Part shown: piece after piece, positions 34,308-43,948 of the stretch
Numbering within the stretch: the first letter of the stretch is position 1
Layout of the letters: each line of letters opens with the position of its first letter
Assembly: GCF_024320785.1 (NCBI RefSeq)
Contig: NZ_JANDBC010000001.1
Coordinates: 1,184,001 to 1,248,000 of the forward strand
Source of the DNA: Gracilimonas sediminicola
GTDB lineage: Bacteria; Bacteroidota; Rhodothermia; Balneolales; Balneolaceae
Direction: 5' to 3'
Length of the DNA: 64,000 nucleotides
Notes under the pieces: model-generated
Seen by the model: the letters and a program-made list of their open reading frames with translations, nothing else
Database searches by the model: none
What the model was told of the DNA's origin: nothing
Translations under genes and position numbers: made by a program

Positions 34308-36445
34308 TGAAGAAGGATTTCTCCAACATAGATTTTAAAGCAAACGGTAATTTAGAGCATAAGTCCCCAAAGAAAGACGCATGGGAAACTCCTGAACAAA
34401 TTCCGGTGAAGCCGCGGTTTTCTGTAGAGGATATCGAGAAGCTCGAGCATCTCAATTATGCAGCCGGAATTCCGCCTTATCTGCGCGGCCCTTATTCTAC
34501 CATGTATGCTGTTCGTCCGTGGACCATCCGTCAGTACGCCGGGTTTTCAACCGCGGAAGAATCCAACGCTTTTTATCGCCGCAACCTGGAAGCCGGACAG
34601 AAAGGTTTGTCTGTGGCTTTTGACCTTGCCACCCACCGCGGGTATGACTCCGACCACCCCCGTGTTTCCGGTGATGTAGGAAAAGCCGGGGTAGCCATCG
34701 ACTCGGTGGAGGACATGAAGATTCTTTTTGATCAGATTCCGCTTGATAAGATGTCGGTTTCAATGACCATGAACGGGGCTGTTATACCTGTGATGGCATT
34801 CTATATTGTAGCAGCTGAAGAACAAGGCGTGAAGCCCGAAAAACTTGCAGGAACCATTCAAAATGATATCCTGAAAGAGTTCATGGTTCGGAATACCTAT
34901 ATCTATCCGCCGGAACCGTCGATGAAAATTATCGGGGATATCTTTGAATATACTTCTAAAAATATGCCTCGCTTCAATTCCATTTCTATCAGTGGTTACC
35001 ATATGCAGGAGGCGGGGGCTACCTGCGACATTGAGCTCGCTTATACCCTGGCCGATGGCCTTGAATACCTCCGAACCGGAATAGAAGCCGGAATGGATAT
35101 TGATGATTTTGCCCCGAGAATCTCTTTTTTCTGGGCCATTGGCATGAACCACTTTATGGAGATTGCCAAGATGCGGGCAGCGCGTTTATTATGGGCTAAA
35201 ATTGTAAAGTCCTTCAACCCGAAAAACCCTAAATCGCTGTCTCTGCGAACGCATTGCCAAACTTCAGGCTGGAGCCTGACCGAGCAGGATCCGTTTAATA
35301 ACGTAGCGCGCACCACGGTTGAGGCCATGGCAGCGGCACTTGGGCATACACAGTCGCTTCATACAAACGCACTGGATGAAGCTATTGCCCTGCCTACTGA
35401 TTTCTCTGCCCGTATTGCCCGAAACACCCAGCTCTTTCTACAGGAAGAAACCGGCATCACCAAAGCGGTGGATCCCTGGGCCGGCTCTTATTATGTGGAA
35501 TACCTGACTGACAAAATTGCACGGCGGGCTTGGACGCTGATTGGTGAAGTTGAGGATTTAGGCGGAATGGCCAAAGCAATTGAAACGGGAATCCCTAAGA
35601 TGCGGATTGAAGAAGCCGCTGCAAGGAAGCAAGCCCGCATCGATTCCGGCAAGGATACCATTGTAGGCGTCAATAAATTCCAGACCGATGAGAAATCGGA
35701 AATTGACGTACTGGAAGTGGATAACGTGAAAGTGCGCAAATCCCAGATTGAGCGCATCAACAAGATGAAGCAAGAGCGCGATGAAAAAGCTGTAGAAGCT
35801 GCGCTGAATAAACTGACCGAATGCGCGGAATCGGGTGACGGAAATTTATTAGCTTTAGCCGTTGACGCTGCCCGAGAACGAGCTACTCTTGGCGAAATTT
35901 CAGATGCCATGGAGAAAGCATTCGGGCGTTATAAGGCAACCATTAAATCTATTTCCGGCGTGTACTCCTCAGAACTCAAAAATAACGATCAGTTTAAAGC
36001 AGCACTGAACCTGGCGGATAAATTTGCTGAAATGGATGGCCGGCGTCCGCGAATCATGGTCGCTAAAATGGGGCAGGACGGACACGATCGCGGGGCGAAA
36101 GTTATTTCAACCAGCTTTGCTGATTTAGGATTTGATGTGGATATCGGGCCTCTTTTCCAGACACCGAAAGAAGCCGCCCGACAAGCCGTGGAAAATGACG
36201 TTCACATCCTTGGGGTTTCCAGCCTGGCAGGAGGACATAAAACATTGGTTCCACAGGTCATCGAAGAACTCAACAAGCAAGGGCGCGAAGATATCATTGT
36301 TATAGCCGGCGGTGTGATTCCCCAGCAGGATTATGATTTCCTTTATGATGCCGGAGTTACGGCCGTATTCGGTCCCGGAACGGTTATCCCAAAAGCCGCC
36401 AAACAAATTCTGGAAGTGCTGATTGAGAATTATTCATCCTCATGA
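34307..36445 (+). CDS. mutB: Methylmalonyl-CoA mutase large subunit
   Basis: Catalytic subunit of 712 residues that interconverts methylmalonyl-CoA and succinyl-CoA using adenosylcobalamin. The N-terminal substrate barrel has [20 protein letters not shown], the signature [16 protein letters not shown] and [20 protein letters not shown]. The C-terminal B12-binding domain (about 578-705) has the DxHxxG motif [10 protein letters not shown] with cobalt-ligating H593, plus [12 protein letters not shown] and VIAGGVIP. Length is normal. It is translated directly after mutA (one-base overlap); meaB follows about 120 bases later. It links propionyl-CoA from odd-chain fatty acids, valine, isoleucine and methionine to the TCA cycle. 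Confidence 0.97.
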   Translation: MKKDFSNIDFKANGNLEHKSPKKDAWETPEQIPVKPRFSVEDIEKLEHLNYAAGIPPYLRGPYSTMYAVRPWTIRQYAGFSTAEESNAFYRRNLEAGQKGLSVAFDLATHRGYDSDHPRVSGDVGKAGVAIDSVEDMKILFDQIPLDKMSVSMTMNGAVIPVMAFYIVAAEEQGVKPEKLAGTIQNDILKEFMVRNTYIYPPEPSMKIIGDIFEYTSKNMPRFNSISISGYHMQEAGATCDIELAYTLADGLEYLRTGIEAGMDIDDFAPRISFFWAIGMNHFMEIAKMRAARLLWAKIVKSFNPKNPKSLSLRTHCQTSGWSLTEQDPFNNVARTTVEAMAAALGHTQSLHTNALDEAIALPTDFSARIARNTQLFLQEETGITKAVDPWAGSYYVEYLTDKIARRAWTLIGEVEDLGGMAKAIETGIPKMRIEEAAARKQARIDSGKDTIVGVNKFQTDEKSEIDVLEVDNVKVRKSQIERINKMKQERDEKAVEAALNKLTECAESGDGNLLALAVDAARERATLGEISDAMEKAFGRYKATIKSISGVYSSELKNNDQFKAALNLADKFAEMDGRRPRIMVAKMGQDGHDRGAKVISTSFADLGFDVDIGPLFQTPKEAARQAVENDVHILGVSSLAGGHKTLVPQVIEELNKQGREDIIVIAGGVIPQQDYDFLYDAGVTAVFGPGTVIPKAAKQILEVLIENYSSS

Positions 36446-36473
36446 AATTAACTGCAATTTTTTTGTTTAGACC

Positions 36474-36560
36474 TTCACCCCTAATAACTTTTCCAAAGTT
36501 GTTAGGCGACTTTTTCCAGCTAATTCCCCTCTATAACTTTGGAAAAGTTAGGGGAGGGTG
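36474..36560. repeat. Intergenic inverted repeat covering the meaB ribosome-binding site
   Basis: Arms about 36474-36506 and 36526-36560 share the perfectly complementary 15-base core AACTTTTCCAAAGTT (36486-36500) / AACTTTGGAAAAGTT (36535-36549), extended by CCCCT/AGGGG-like bases. The right arm ends in GGGGAGGG (36551-36558), which is the Shine-Dalgarno sequence for meaB. A transcript reading from mutB could fold the arms together. Confidence 0.75.
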
Positions 36561-36565
36561 GTGTT

Positions 36566-37558
36566 TTGAGTAGACAACTTCCACCCGCTGCTGAATTTAT
36601 TGAAGGTATTTTAGACGGCGACCGAATGTTGCTCAGCCGTGCTATTACTTTAATTGAAAGCACCAAACAGGAACATCAGGAACTGGCGCAGGAAATCATC
36701 GAAGGATGTCTTCCACATTCCGGAGATTCTGTTCGAATTGGTATCACCGGTGTTCCCGGGGTTGGGAAAAGCACCTTTATTGAATCTTTTGGCAATTATG
36801 TAATTGATGAACAGGAACGGAACTTAGCCGTTCTTGCTGTTGATCCCTCCAGCTCCAAAACGCGGGGCAGTATCCTTGGCGATAAAACACGCATGGAGAC
36901 GCTATCAAATCACCCGAATGCCTACATCCGCCCCACCCCCACTTCCGGCTCCCTGGGGGGCGTAGCGAGAAGCACACGGGAAACCATCACCCTTTGTGAG
37001 GCGGCAGGCTTTGACACCATCCTAATTGAAACCGTAGGTGTGGGACAGTCAGAAACGGCTGTTCATTCTATGGTTGATTTCTTTTTATTGTTGATGCTTG
37101 CCGGTGCCGGAGACGAACTTCAGGGTATCAAACGGGGTATCATGGAAATGGCCGACTCCATCGTTATCAACAAAGCCGACTCTGGTAATGAAGATGCCGC
37201 CAAAAGAGCCTTGGCTGAATATAAAAACGCCCTGCACCTCTTCCCGCCTACTGAATCCGGCTGGATTCCCAAAGTAACAACCTGTTCTGCATTTCATAAC
37301 AAAGGCATTCCCGAGGTTTGGGAAATTGTGGATGAGTATGTGCGCCACACCAAAGCTAAAGGATACTTTGAGCAGCAGCGGAAAGAACAAGCCAACTACT
37401 GGCTAAATGAAAGCATCCATCAGGAACTGCACCAGGCATTTTATGGAGATGCTGATCTCAAATCAAAACTGGAAGCCTACCGACAGCAGGTCCAGGAAGG
37501 AAAAATATCTTCCTACAAAGCCGCCAAAGATTTGATGAAAGAGTTTTTGGAAAGATAG
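36566..37558 (+). CDS. meaB: Methylmalonyl-CoA mutase-associated GTPase MeaB
   Basis: G3E-family P-loop GTPase of 330 residues that gates cofactor loading and protects methylmalonyl-CoA mutase. The Walker A GVPGVGKST is at 62-70, with VDPSSSKTRGSILGDKTRM, ETVGVGQSE (switch region) and NKAD (G4) following, and a C-terminal dimerisation helix. The frame is open from TTG 36539, but TTG 36566 has a strong GGGGAGGG 7 bases upstream and gives the usual N-terminus, so it is chosen. The RBS lies in an inverted repeat that could control translation. Downstream is convergent cdaA. Confidence 0.95.
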   Translation: MSRQLPPAAEFIEGILDGDRMLLSRAITLIESTKQEHQELAQEIIEGCLPHSGDSVRIGITGVPGVGKSTFIESFGNYVIDEQERNLAVLAVDPSSSKTRGSILGDKTRMETLSNHPNAYIRPTPTSGSLGGVARSTRETITLCEAAGFDTILIETVGVGQSETAVHSMVDFFLLLMLAGAGDELQGIKRGIMEMADSIVINKADSGNEDAAKRALAEYKNALHLFPPTESGWIPKVTTCSAFHNKGIPEVWEIVDEYVRHTKAKGYFEQQRKEQANYWLNESIHQELHQAFYGDADLKSKLEAYRQQVQEGKISSYKAAKDLMKEFLER

Positions 37559-37579
37559 TTAGTTCGTGATTCGTGTAAT

Positions 37580-37649
37580 CGTTATTCGGTTACTATCCCC
37601 ATTCACAATCAACGATTAACGGCTAACGATTACCATTTCCCGAATAACG
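37580..37649. repeat. Short intergenic repeats with inverted ends
   Basis: CGTTATTCGG (37580-37589) and its exact complement CCGAATAACG (37640-37649) flank several CGATTAACGG/CTAACGATTA-like units between convergent meaB and cdaA. It could act as a weak terminator; no GC-rich hairpin with T-run is seen. Confidence 0.55.
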
Positions 37650-37652
37650 AAA

Positions 37653-38468
37653 TCAACTAAGCTTCATGTCGGCCTGGGCAGAACTGAAGGCAACGTCTTC
37701 ATCAAACTTCTGGCTGCCGAAGGTTTCTTCCATTTCAGCTCGCAATTTCTGAATGGTAAGTCCACTGGTAAGTGCTCCGTTGCGGGCAATGGAAATTCGG
37801 CCTGTTTCTTCCGATACCACAATTACGAATACATTATTCGACTCACTTATCCCTACTGCAGCGCGGTGTCGTGTACCGAATGATGAAGAGATGTTCGGGT
37901 TTTGGGAAATAGGCAAATAACAGCTTGCCGCTACAATCCTGTTTCCCCGTATGACAACAGCCCCGTCATGAAGCGGGGTTTCCTTTTGGAATATGGTTGT
38001 GAGGAGTTCACTTCGGATTTCAGAGTCGATATTTACACCGGCATCTACTAAATCTTGCAGCGAAGAAGTCCGGGCAAATACAATAAGTGCCCCGGTTTTA
38101 TTTTTCGACATTTCCTTCACGGCGTCGATAATTTCATCGATGGTACGATCGGAATTGGATGTGGAGAAAAAGCGATCCAGACTGGTATTGGTTCCCAGCC
38201 GGTACAGCAGCTTCCGGATTTCAGGCTGAAAAAGAATGATGAGCGCGATAATACCGACGTCCAGAATCTGGCTCAGAATGGAATTGATAGTGGTAAAGCC
38301 CAAAAGCCCAATCACCACATTAATAATCACCACAAACAAAATTCCCAGAGCCGCCTGAATAGCAAACGTACCCTTCACCCACCGGTACAGATATACCAGT
38401 ACGAGCGCAATAATGAGCGTCTCGGCAAAATCTTTTAAGCCGAATTCAAGGAAACCAATGGGAAACAA
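37653..38468 (-). CDS. cdaA: Diadenylate cyclase CdaA (c-di-AMP synthase)
   Basis: Membrane-bound diadenylate cyclase of 271 residues that makes c-di-AMP from two ATP. Three membrane helices (about 12-30, 38-58, 66-82) precede the DAC (DisA_N) domain (about 105-250), with the catalytic DGA motif at 168-170 (PLHDGAVVI) and the RHR motif at 200-202 (FGTRHRAAVGISE). c-di-AMP usually controls potassium and osmolyte balance and cell-wall homeostasis. It lies 15 bases after folP on the same strand, the order usual in Bacteroidota and relatives, where it replaces the CdaR/GlmM context of Firmicutes. Confidence 0.95.
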   Translation of the reverse strand: MFPIGFLEFGLKDFAETLIIALVLVYLYRWVKGTFAIQAALGILFVVIINVVIGLLGFTTINSILSQILDVGIIALIILFQPEIRKLLYRLGTNTSLDRFFSTSNSDRTIDEIIDAVKEMSKNKTGALIVFARTSSLQDLVDAGVNIDSEIRSELLTTIFQKETPLHDGAVVIRGNRIVAASCYLPISQNPNISSSFGTRHRAAVGISESNNVFVIVVSEETGRISIARNGALTSGLTIQKLRAEMEETFGSQKFDEDVAFSSAQADMKLS

Positions 38469-38483
38469 GGCCGCCGGATTTGG

Positions 38484-39314
38484 TTATTGTTGGGATTGAA
38501 CTGCGTTGAATATACGAATTGAATCGGAAGCTTCCTTCACATCATGCACACGTAGTATATTTGCTCCTTTTATGAGTGCGTGGTAGTGCAGGGCAACGGT
38601 CCCGGTTATGCGATCGTCTGTAGGCCGGTCGTCTAATATTTTACCGATCATGGACTTGCGTGAAGCTCCGACTAATACAGGGAAACCAAATTTTTTGAAT
38701 TTGTCAAGGTGGGCGATCAATTTAAGGTTGTGCTCCAGCGTTTTTCCGAAGCCGATTCCCGGATCTAAAATAAGATGATGGACTCCCCTCTTTTTTGCTT
38801 CTGCAGCTTGCTGCTCGAAAAATGCCATCACATCTTCAACCACATCGTTGTAGGCCGGGTTTTTCTGCATCGTCTTGGGATCACCCTGCGAGTGCATTAA
38901 AACATATGCGGCATTATGTTCAGCACAAAGGTCGGCAAGGCGGGGATCTTTTTGCAGCCCGCTTACATCGTTGACAATTTTAGCACCTGCCTGAAGTGCT
39001 TTTTTAGCTACCTCATACTTAGTGGTATCGATTGAAAATATGGCATCGCTGAAAACCGGGATGGCTTTTTCAAGTAGTGGAATAACCCGGTCTATCTCTT
39101 CACTTTCGGAAACGGGCTCGGCTCCCGGCCGGGTTGATTCCCCTCCAACATCTATAATCTGCGCCCCGTTTTTAAGCATAAGGTGAATGCGGTCCATGGC
39201 CCGGCTGTGGTTCAGATACTTACCTCCATCACTGAAAGAGTCGGGCGTAGCATTGATGATCCCCATTATTTTAGGGGATGAAGATGCGCTTAAAATGAAG
39301 GTATCGTCAGGCAA
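38484..39314 (-). CDS. folP: Dihydropteroate synthase
   Basis: Folate-biosynthesis enzyme of 276 residues joining para-aminobenzoate to hydroxymethyl-dihydropterin pyrophosphate; the target of sulfonamides. The signatures IMGIINATPDSFSDGGKY and DVGGESTRPGAEPV, the NDVSGL motif, LDPGIGFGKTLEHNL, GASRKSMIG and a C-terminal RVHDV are all present, so it is a normal functional TIM-barrel enzyme. The start is TTG; the first ATG lies inside the first signature and would be too short. It is followed after 15 bases by cdaA, so the two are one operon. Confidence 0.96.
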   Translation of the reverse strand: MPDDTFILSASSSPKIMGIINATPDSFSDGGKYLNHSRAMDRIHLMLKNGAQIIDVGGESTRPGAEPVSESEEIDRVIPLLEKAIPVFSDAIFSIDTTKYEVAKKALQAGAKIVNDVSGLQKDPRLADLCAEHNAAYVLMHSQGDPKTMQKNPAYNDVVEDVMAFFEQQAAEAKKRGVHHLILDPGIGFGKTLEHNLKLIAHLDKFKKFGFPVLVGASRKSMIGKILDDRPTDDRITGTVALHYHALIKGANILRVHDVKEASDSIRIFNAVQSQQ

Positions 39315-39373
39315 TAAAGAGTGATTCTTGGGAATCGTTAGAGGCTGGGTGACTCAGGGAAAACTCCGGTTAC

Positions 39374-39709
39374 TTACCAGGTTTCTACAAGCTGATCAAG
39401 CTTATCTTCTTTGGTGGCCCAATCGTCAGCATCGGGCAGTGCATCCTGAGTTTCATTGATGATGCGATCTTCCCAGGCTTCGGATAGTCTTTCATTCAGG
39501 TCGATGTAATCTTCCCATTTTTCAGGTACTTCATCATCGGGGTAAATAGCTTCTACCGGACATTCAGATACGCATGCATCACAATCAATACATTCCATCG
39601 GGTCGATAACCAGGAAGTTTGGGCCTTCGCGGAAAGCATCAACCGGACATACGGCTGCGCAGTTAGTGTATTTACATTGAATGCATGGTTCAGTAACAAC
39701 GTATGGCAT
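39374..39709 (-). CDS. fdxA: Seven-iron ferredoxin (FdxA type)
   Basis: Electron carrier of 111 residues. Eight cysteines are at 9, 12, 17, 21 and 40, 43, 46, 50: the first group (CIQCKYTNCAAVCP) fits a [3Fe-4S] site with one ligand exchanged in the classical FdxA pattern, the second (CIDCDACVSECP) a [4Fe-4S] site. The acidic C-terminal extension (60-111) is typical of FdxA. It stands alone between folP and a phosphodiesterase gene. Its redox partners cannot be read from the context. Confidence 0.95.
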   Translation of the reverse strand: MPYVVTEPCIQCKYTNCAAVCPVDAFREGPNFLVIDPMECIDCDACVSECPVEAIYPDDEVPEKWEDYIDLNERLSEAWEDRIINETQDALPDADDWATKEDKLDQLVETW

Positions 39710-39836
39710 ATTTTTAAAACTCTGTTAGGTTGTGAAAGACTGAGTATTTCAGCAAGGGAATATCCCCTCACTTTTAGACAGATGCAATCTTAATAAAGCC
39801 CTTGAACCTGTTTTTTTGGTGAAAAAGTTTCCAATT

Positions 39837-41054
39837 TCACTTTAAAAGTACCGATACACTGTCCAGGCTTCCATCGTTTTGTGCCGGAGTGATCTCCAAA
39901 AGATGCGCCATCAAAGAGTACAGGTGCACGTTCTTAAAAGGCTTTGCTGTATATCCTTTTCTAAAATCAGGGCCATTGGCTACAAACAGAGCGTGCATTT
40001 CTTTTGCCTGATTGTCAAAGCCATGGTTTCCTCCTGATGGATAATTCTCACGTTCCTCAAAAAACTCCCTGGTTGTGATGGTATAGCCAACATCGGCAAC
40101 CAGCAAGAGTTCCGGTACCCTGCGGTGATTCTTCAGGTGATAGCGTTCAGGGATATCTTCCTTTTTATACACTTTAAAATGCTCTTCATTGGCTTTTAAT
40201 GCCAAATATACTTCGTTCAATTTTCCTGCCTTTGCATTCGCCATCATGGCAGGACTGTAAGAAATAACCTCCAGATTATCCGGGTTTATCATCTCATTAA
40301 GTATCACTACCCGATCACGGGAAATCTCTGCCATGCCGTGGTCCGATACAATCATCAGGTTCGTTTTGCCGGACAGTTCTTTTTGGTTTATAGATTCCAC
40401 CAGATAACCCACTAAATTATCCGCCCGCTCAATAGCTTCAACCACTTCCGGGGAATTGGGCCCGAAACGATGACCACGAGCATCCACAAAACTGAAATAG
40501 AGCGTGGCAAAATCGACTTCCTTCTCATTGCCGTAAGAGAGCCATTTTACAACCGTGTCGATACGGGCCGAATCCGGCATGCTTTCATTATATCGTTTCC
40601 AGTGGGTGGGGCGCATATCCTGTATGGGAGTTTCTGAACCTACCCAGAACATGGTTCCTGATTTTTTGCCTGCTTTTTCAACCGTATTCCAGATCGGCTC
40701 TCCCTCGTACCAATCGGGGTTTTCTACCGCATCCCGGTTCGAAATAGTAAATCGAGCATCCATCTCAGGATCGTACATATTGTTGGCAATAAAGCCGTTG
40801 TTCTCCGGATGCAGACCAGTAGCCATTGCATAATAATTCGGAAATGTTTTTGACGGAAAAATCGGAATCAGGCCTTCACTAAGTACACCGGTTTCCACCA
40901 GTTTATCAAAATTTGGGGTATCGGTTTTAGAAAGGTAGTCATGCCGAAAGCCGTCGAAGGAAACAAGCAGGACTTTTGTATCCCTTGATTTCTCTTCTTC
41001 GATGCACCCCATTAAGGACATCGATATCAGTGCGCAAACAAGTATTTTTTTCAT
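39837..41054 (-). CDS. NPP-type alkaline phosphatase-superfamily lipoprotein
   Basis: Exported phosphodiesterase/nucleotide pyrophosphatase of the NPP group, 405 residues. Signal peptide with lipobox LMGC (C17). The metal and catalytic motifs are in order: LLVSFDGFRHDY, the nucleophile Thr in FPSKTFPNYYAMATGLHP, SFVDARGHRFGP, IVSDHGMAE and GNHGFDN. NPP enzymes cleave phosphodiester or pyrophosphate bonds of nucleotides or choline phosphates. ATG 41054 is preferred to a TTG four codons upstream because it begins the signal peptide. It follows a terminator and has no operon partner. Confidence 0.92.
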   Translation of the reverse strand: MKKILVCALISMSLMGCIEEEKSRDTKVLLVSFDGFRHDYLSKTDTPNFDKLVETGVLSEGLIPIFPSKTFPNYYAMATGLHPENNGFIANNMYDPEMDARFTISNRDAVENPDWYEGEPIWNTVEKAGKKSGTMFWVGSETPIQDMRPTHWKRYNESMPDSARIDTVVKWLSYGNEKEVDFATLYFSFVDARGHRFGPNSPEVVEAIERADNLVGYLVESINQKELSGKTNLMIVSDHGMAEISRDRVVILNEMINPDNLEVISYSPAMMANAKAGKLNEVYLALKANEEHFKVYKKEDIPERYHLKNHRRVPELLLVADVGYTITTREFFEERENYPSGGNHGFDNQAKEMHALFVANGPDFRKGYTAKPFKNVHLYSLMAHLLEITPAQNDGSLDSVSVLLK

Positions 41055-41068
41055 GATGATGTACAATA

Positions 41069-41102
41069 AAAAAGCAGCCTGTCAAAAGACAGGCTGCTTT
41101 CA
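41069..41102. terminator. Terminator downstream of the TonB receptor gene
   Basis: Perfect 13-bp stem AAAGCAGCCTGTC/GACAGGCTGCTTT with AAAA loop. On the minus strand a T-run follows, ending transcription of the receptor gene (41138-43831) before the NPP gene. Confidence 0.93.
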
Positions 41103-41137
41103 AAATTTAACGTAAAATTGATGATACGTTTGTGTTG

Positions 41138-43831
41138 TTAGAAGTTGATTCTAACTCCAAAGTTGTATCGTCGGGGTAGCCCAAAGAATACTTCCGCGTC
41201 ATCAGCATCGTGATCACCGTCATATCCGTTGAATCTACTGTTATCCGTAGCATCCTGAATGTAGGTGTTGTCAAACAGATTGAACAGATTCAGGAATAAT
41301 GAACTCCCTTCAAATACACCCGGAAGAGCGTAATTCAAGTGAGCATTGAACACCGTGTAGTTTGGCACTTGCCATGTCTGTGCACGATCACTTGGGTCGT
41401 CTCTGTCAAGCGGATCAAAATCTGACCAGTGACGCATGAAAGTAGTTCCTACCAGAGTAATATCCAGATTCTGCATTGGCTCTACGGTAAGTGTGTAAGC
41501 AAACTGTGTTTGCGGTGCGTTACCTACTTTCAGTCCTTCCACAAAAAGGCTTACGGTATCCTGTACAGAAGGGTTATTCTGATCAGGGGTGTAAAGCGCA
41601 GTTACATCATTCTTGTACTCCCACAAGTTGTGAGAAGCAGCCACATCAAGTCGGGCCCATTCAGCCAGTTTAGCTGATGTTTCAAGCTCAACCCCGGTGT
41701 GCATTTGATCCAGACCGGTGATGTTGATCAAGCCTTCGGTTCCATCCTGAAAGTTGATTCCCCTTGTGAAAGAACGGTCGCGACGATCGGTCAGGTAGTA
41801 GTTCAGGTTAAAGCCAAATCGTCCGCTTGGGTCTCTGTAACGAGTACCTGCTTCGTAGAAGTAGAACTTCTCGTTTTCAGGATCTTCGTTGATCGCACCG
41901 GTTCCGTCGTTAATAACGTTGTCAAAAATCGGCACTTTAGAGATCGCGCCAACATTCAGGTAAAGGTCCAGATCATCATTCAACCCATAAAGAACGCCTG
42001 CTTTCGCCTGGTATCCAACAAGATTATCACTTTCACGCTCTGTTTCCTGCAATCCGGCTTTGTTAGGATCATCCAGGAAGTAGTTTAAGTGAGAATATTT
42101 AACAGTTGAGATCCCAACCGTAGCATAGGTACTGAATTTATCTTTGGAGTACTCTCCCTGCAGGTATCCGCCTAACCAGTCTACCGTGTTGTCAAAGTTG
42201 TAAGCAACTTTATCGCCCAGTCGTGTTTCACGGTTCGGGTCCAGATCGTTGGAGTTGTCGATGTAATAACGGCCGCCGAGAAGGTCGCGCACTTCACGAT
42301 AGTGCTCAATTTCAGCTGTTCTCCAGTCTAAACCGGCCTGTAGTTCAAGCTCATCGCTAGCCTGGTAAGTAAGTTTCAAAATGTCACCTATAGTCCACTG
42401 GTTGTTTCGGCTGTTTCTAATAATACCATTTGCAACAGCATCTCCACTTCCATCCAGGTTGGCCAGGTTATCAGCGATAGTCGCATTCCAGTCAACAATT
42501 CGCTGAGCGTGGCTGTAATCATACTCGATATCTCCAAGCGTTCCTGTTCCTCCACCTTTACCACCGGAGTAGTACAATACATTAGTTAGTGTAAGCTTAT
42601 CAGTCAGCTCACTATACCAGTTTAAGTTAACCTGTGGCTTATGAAAGAAGTTTTCTCGCTCATTCAGGAAGTTTTTAGAATATCGACTTTGGATGCTTGG
42701 GTTTATCCAACCGTCTCCTACATACTGATTTCCATCGTAGCTGTTGGATACTCCGGAAACATTAGAGTTAAACAAACGTCCTTTTTCCCAAAATACATCA
42801 GCAGCAGCAGGATCATAACTATCCAGACCCAGCGCATAACTTCGGTCGTAGGTTGCAATATTTTGAGCGTACAGGTTTTGGCCGTGACGCTGAGGGGCTC
42901 CCAGCGCAAACAGGTCGAGCCTGTTATCGTCATTAACTTGGTAAGAGGCAGCTAAGTGATAAGCCCATGAGTCGGTCCATGTTCCGTCAACAATACCTTC
43001 GCCTTCTTTTCTCACACCTACAGCACTGATGGCGAACTTGTCGTTGATCAGGCCGGAGTTCAGCATCAGGGTAGTTTTGTTGAAGGCTCCACTACCGTTC
43101 TCAAACTTCACCATACCGCCGGCTTCGTTGTTGCTTGGGTCAGTAATAATGTTCAGGGTACCACCCACAGATGGCACTGCAAGGTTTACATTAGAAATAC
43201 CGCGCTGAACCTGAATGGATCGGGCAGCATCACCTACGCCATCCCAGTTAGACCAGTACACCCAGCCATTTTCCATATCATTTACAGGAACACCGTTAAT
43301 CATTACAGCCACATTTCTCTGGCTGAATCCACGAACGTTAATACGGGCATCACCTGCACCGCCACCTGAGTTGGTTGAGTAAACCGAAGGTGTAACGTTT
43401 AACACTTCAGGAAGGTCACGAGAACCCAACTGAACTCTGATTTCTTCCTGACTTACATCAGAGAAAGCAACCGGAGTGGTTTGGTCGGAACGAGATGCAA
43501 AAACTTCAAGTGAAGTCAAAGACTCACTGGTAAGTTCCATCTCAAAATCGAGGGTAAGGGTTCCTTCACCTACGGTTATTTCTTCCATCAGGGTTACATA
43601 CCCGATATTAGAAACGCGCAGGTTGTAGGTACCCGGATCAACATCGTCAATCTCATATTCACCGTTAAGATCGGTGGCAGCACCTTGGGTGGTTCCCATC
43701 ACTAATATGTTGGCACCAATAATGGGTTCGCCGGTGCTGGCGTCCGTAACTTTACCCGTAATAGTTGATTGCGCAAGGGCAGAACCTGACACAATCAGAC
43801 TTAAAAAAACTATAGATAAGTAGCGTAACAT
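41138..43831 (-). CDS. TonB-dependent outer-membrane receptor
   Basis: Outer-membrane TonB-dependent receptor of 897 residues. Signal peptide 1-20 (ALAQ), a carboxypeptidase D regulatory-like domain (22-105, GKVTDASTGEPIIGANILVMG), the plug domain (about 115-235, with INVRGFSQRNVAVMINGVPV and SVGGTLNIITDP) and a beta-barrel ending in the aromatic RRYNFGVRINF. Such receptors import ferric chelates, B12 or glycans with energy from TonB. No SusD-like partner follows, arguing against classical glycan import; the ferric-citrate (FecA-like) class is one option. A TATTTTTG element lies about 40 bases upstream. It is probably monocistronic. Confidence 0.94.
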   Translation of the reverse strand: MLRYLSIVFLSLIVSGSALAQSTITGKVTDASTGEPIIGANILVMGTTQGAATDLNGEYEIDDVDPGTYNLRVSNIGYVTLMEEITVGEGTLTLDFEMELTSESLTSLEVFASRSDQTTPVAFSDVSQEEIRVQLGSRDLPEVLNVTPSVYSTNSGGGAGDARINVRGFSQRNVAVMINGVPVNDMENGWVYWSNWDGVGDAARSIQVQRGISNVNLAVPSVGGTLNIITDPSNNEAGGMVKFENGSGAFNKTTLMLNSGLINDKFAISAVGVRKEGEGIVDGTWTDSWAYHLAASYQVNDDNRLDLFALGAPQRHGQNLYAQNIATYDRSYALGLDSYDPAAADVFWEKGRLFNSNVSGVSNSYDGNQYVGDGWINPSIQSRYSKNFLNERENFFHKPQVNLNWYSELTDKLTLTNVLYYSGGKGGGTGTLGDIEYDYSHAQRIVDWNATIADNLANLDGSGDAVANGIIRNSRNNQWTIGDILKLTYQASDELELQAGLDWRTAEIEHYREVRDLLGGRYYIDNSNDLDPNRETRLGDKVAYNFDNTVDWLGGYLQGEYSKDKFSTYATVGISTVKYSHLNYFLDDPNKAGLQETERESDNLVGYQAKAGVLYGLNDDLDLYLNVGAISKVPIFDNVINDGTGAINEDPENEKFYFYEAGTRYRDPSGRFGFNLNYYLTDRRDRSFTRGINFQDGTEGLINITGLDQMHTGVELETSAKLAEWARLDVAASHNLWEYKNDVTALYTPDQNNPSVQDTVSLFVEGLKVGNAPQTQFAYTLTVEPMQNLDITLVGTTFMRHWSDFDPLDRDDPSDRAQTWQVPNYTVFNAHLNYALPGVFEGSSLFLNLFNLFDNTYIQDATDNSRFNGYDGDHDADDAEVFFGLPRRYNFGVRINF

Positions 43832-43948
43832 TTGTCCGTTTTATTTGAGGTTTTCAGTAGAACCCAAAAATAAAAACTATAAGATTAAGATAATGTTACG
43901 ATCAGGTTTTATTATAACTTAACAGCTTGGCTGAACGGGGATTAAGCC

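Noticed and set aside
36539-36565. Upstream TTG start for meaB
   Set aside because: The added residues are encoded by the inverted repeat, while TTG 36566 has a well-placed GGGGAGGG.
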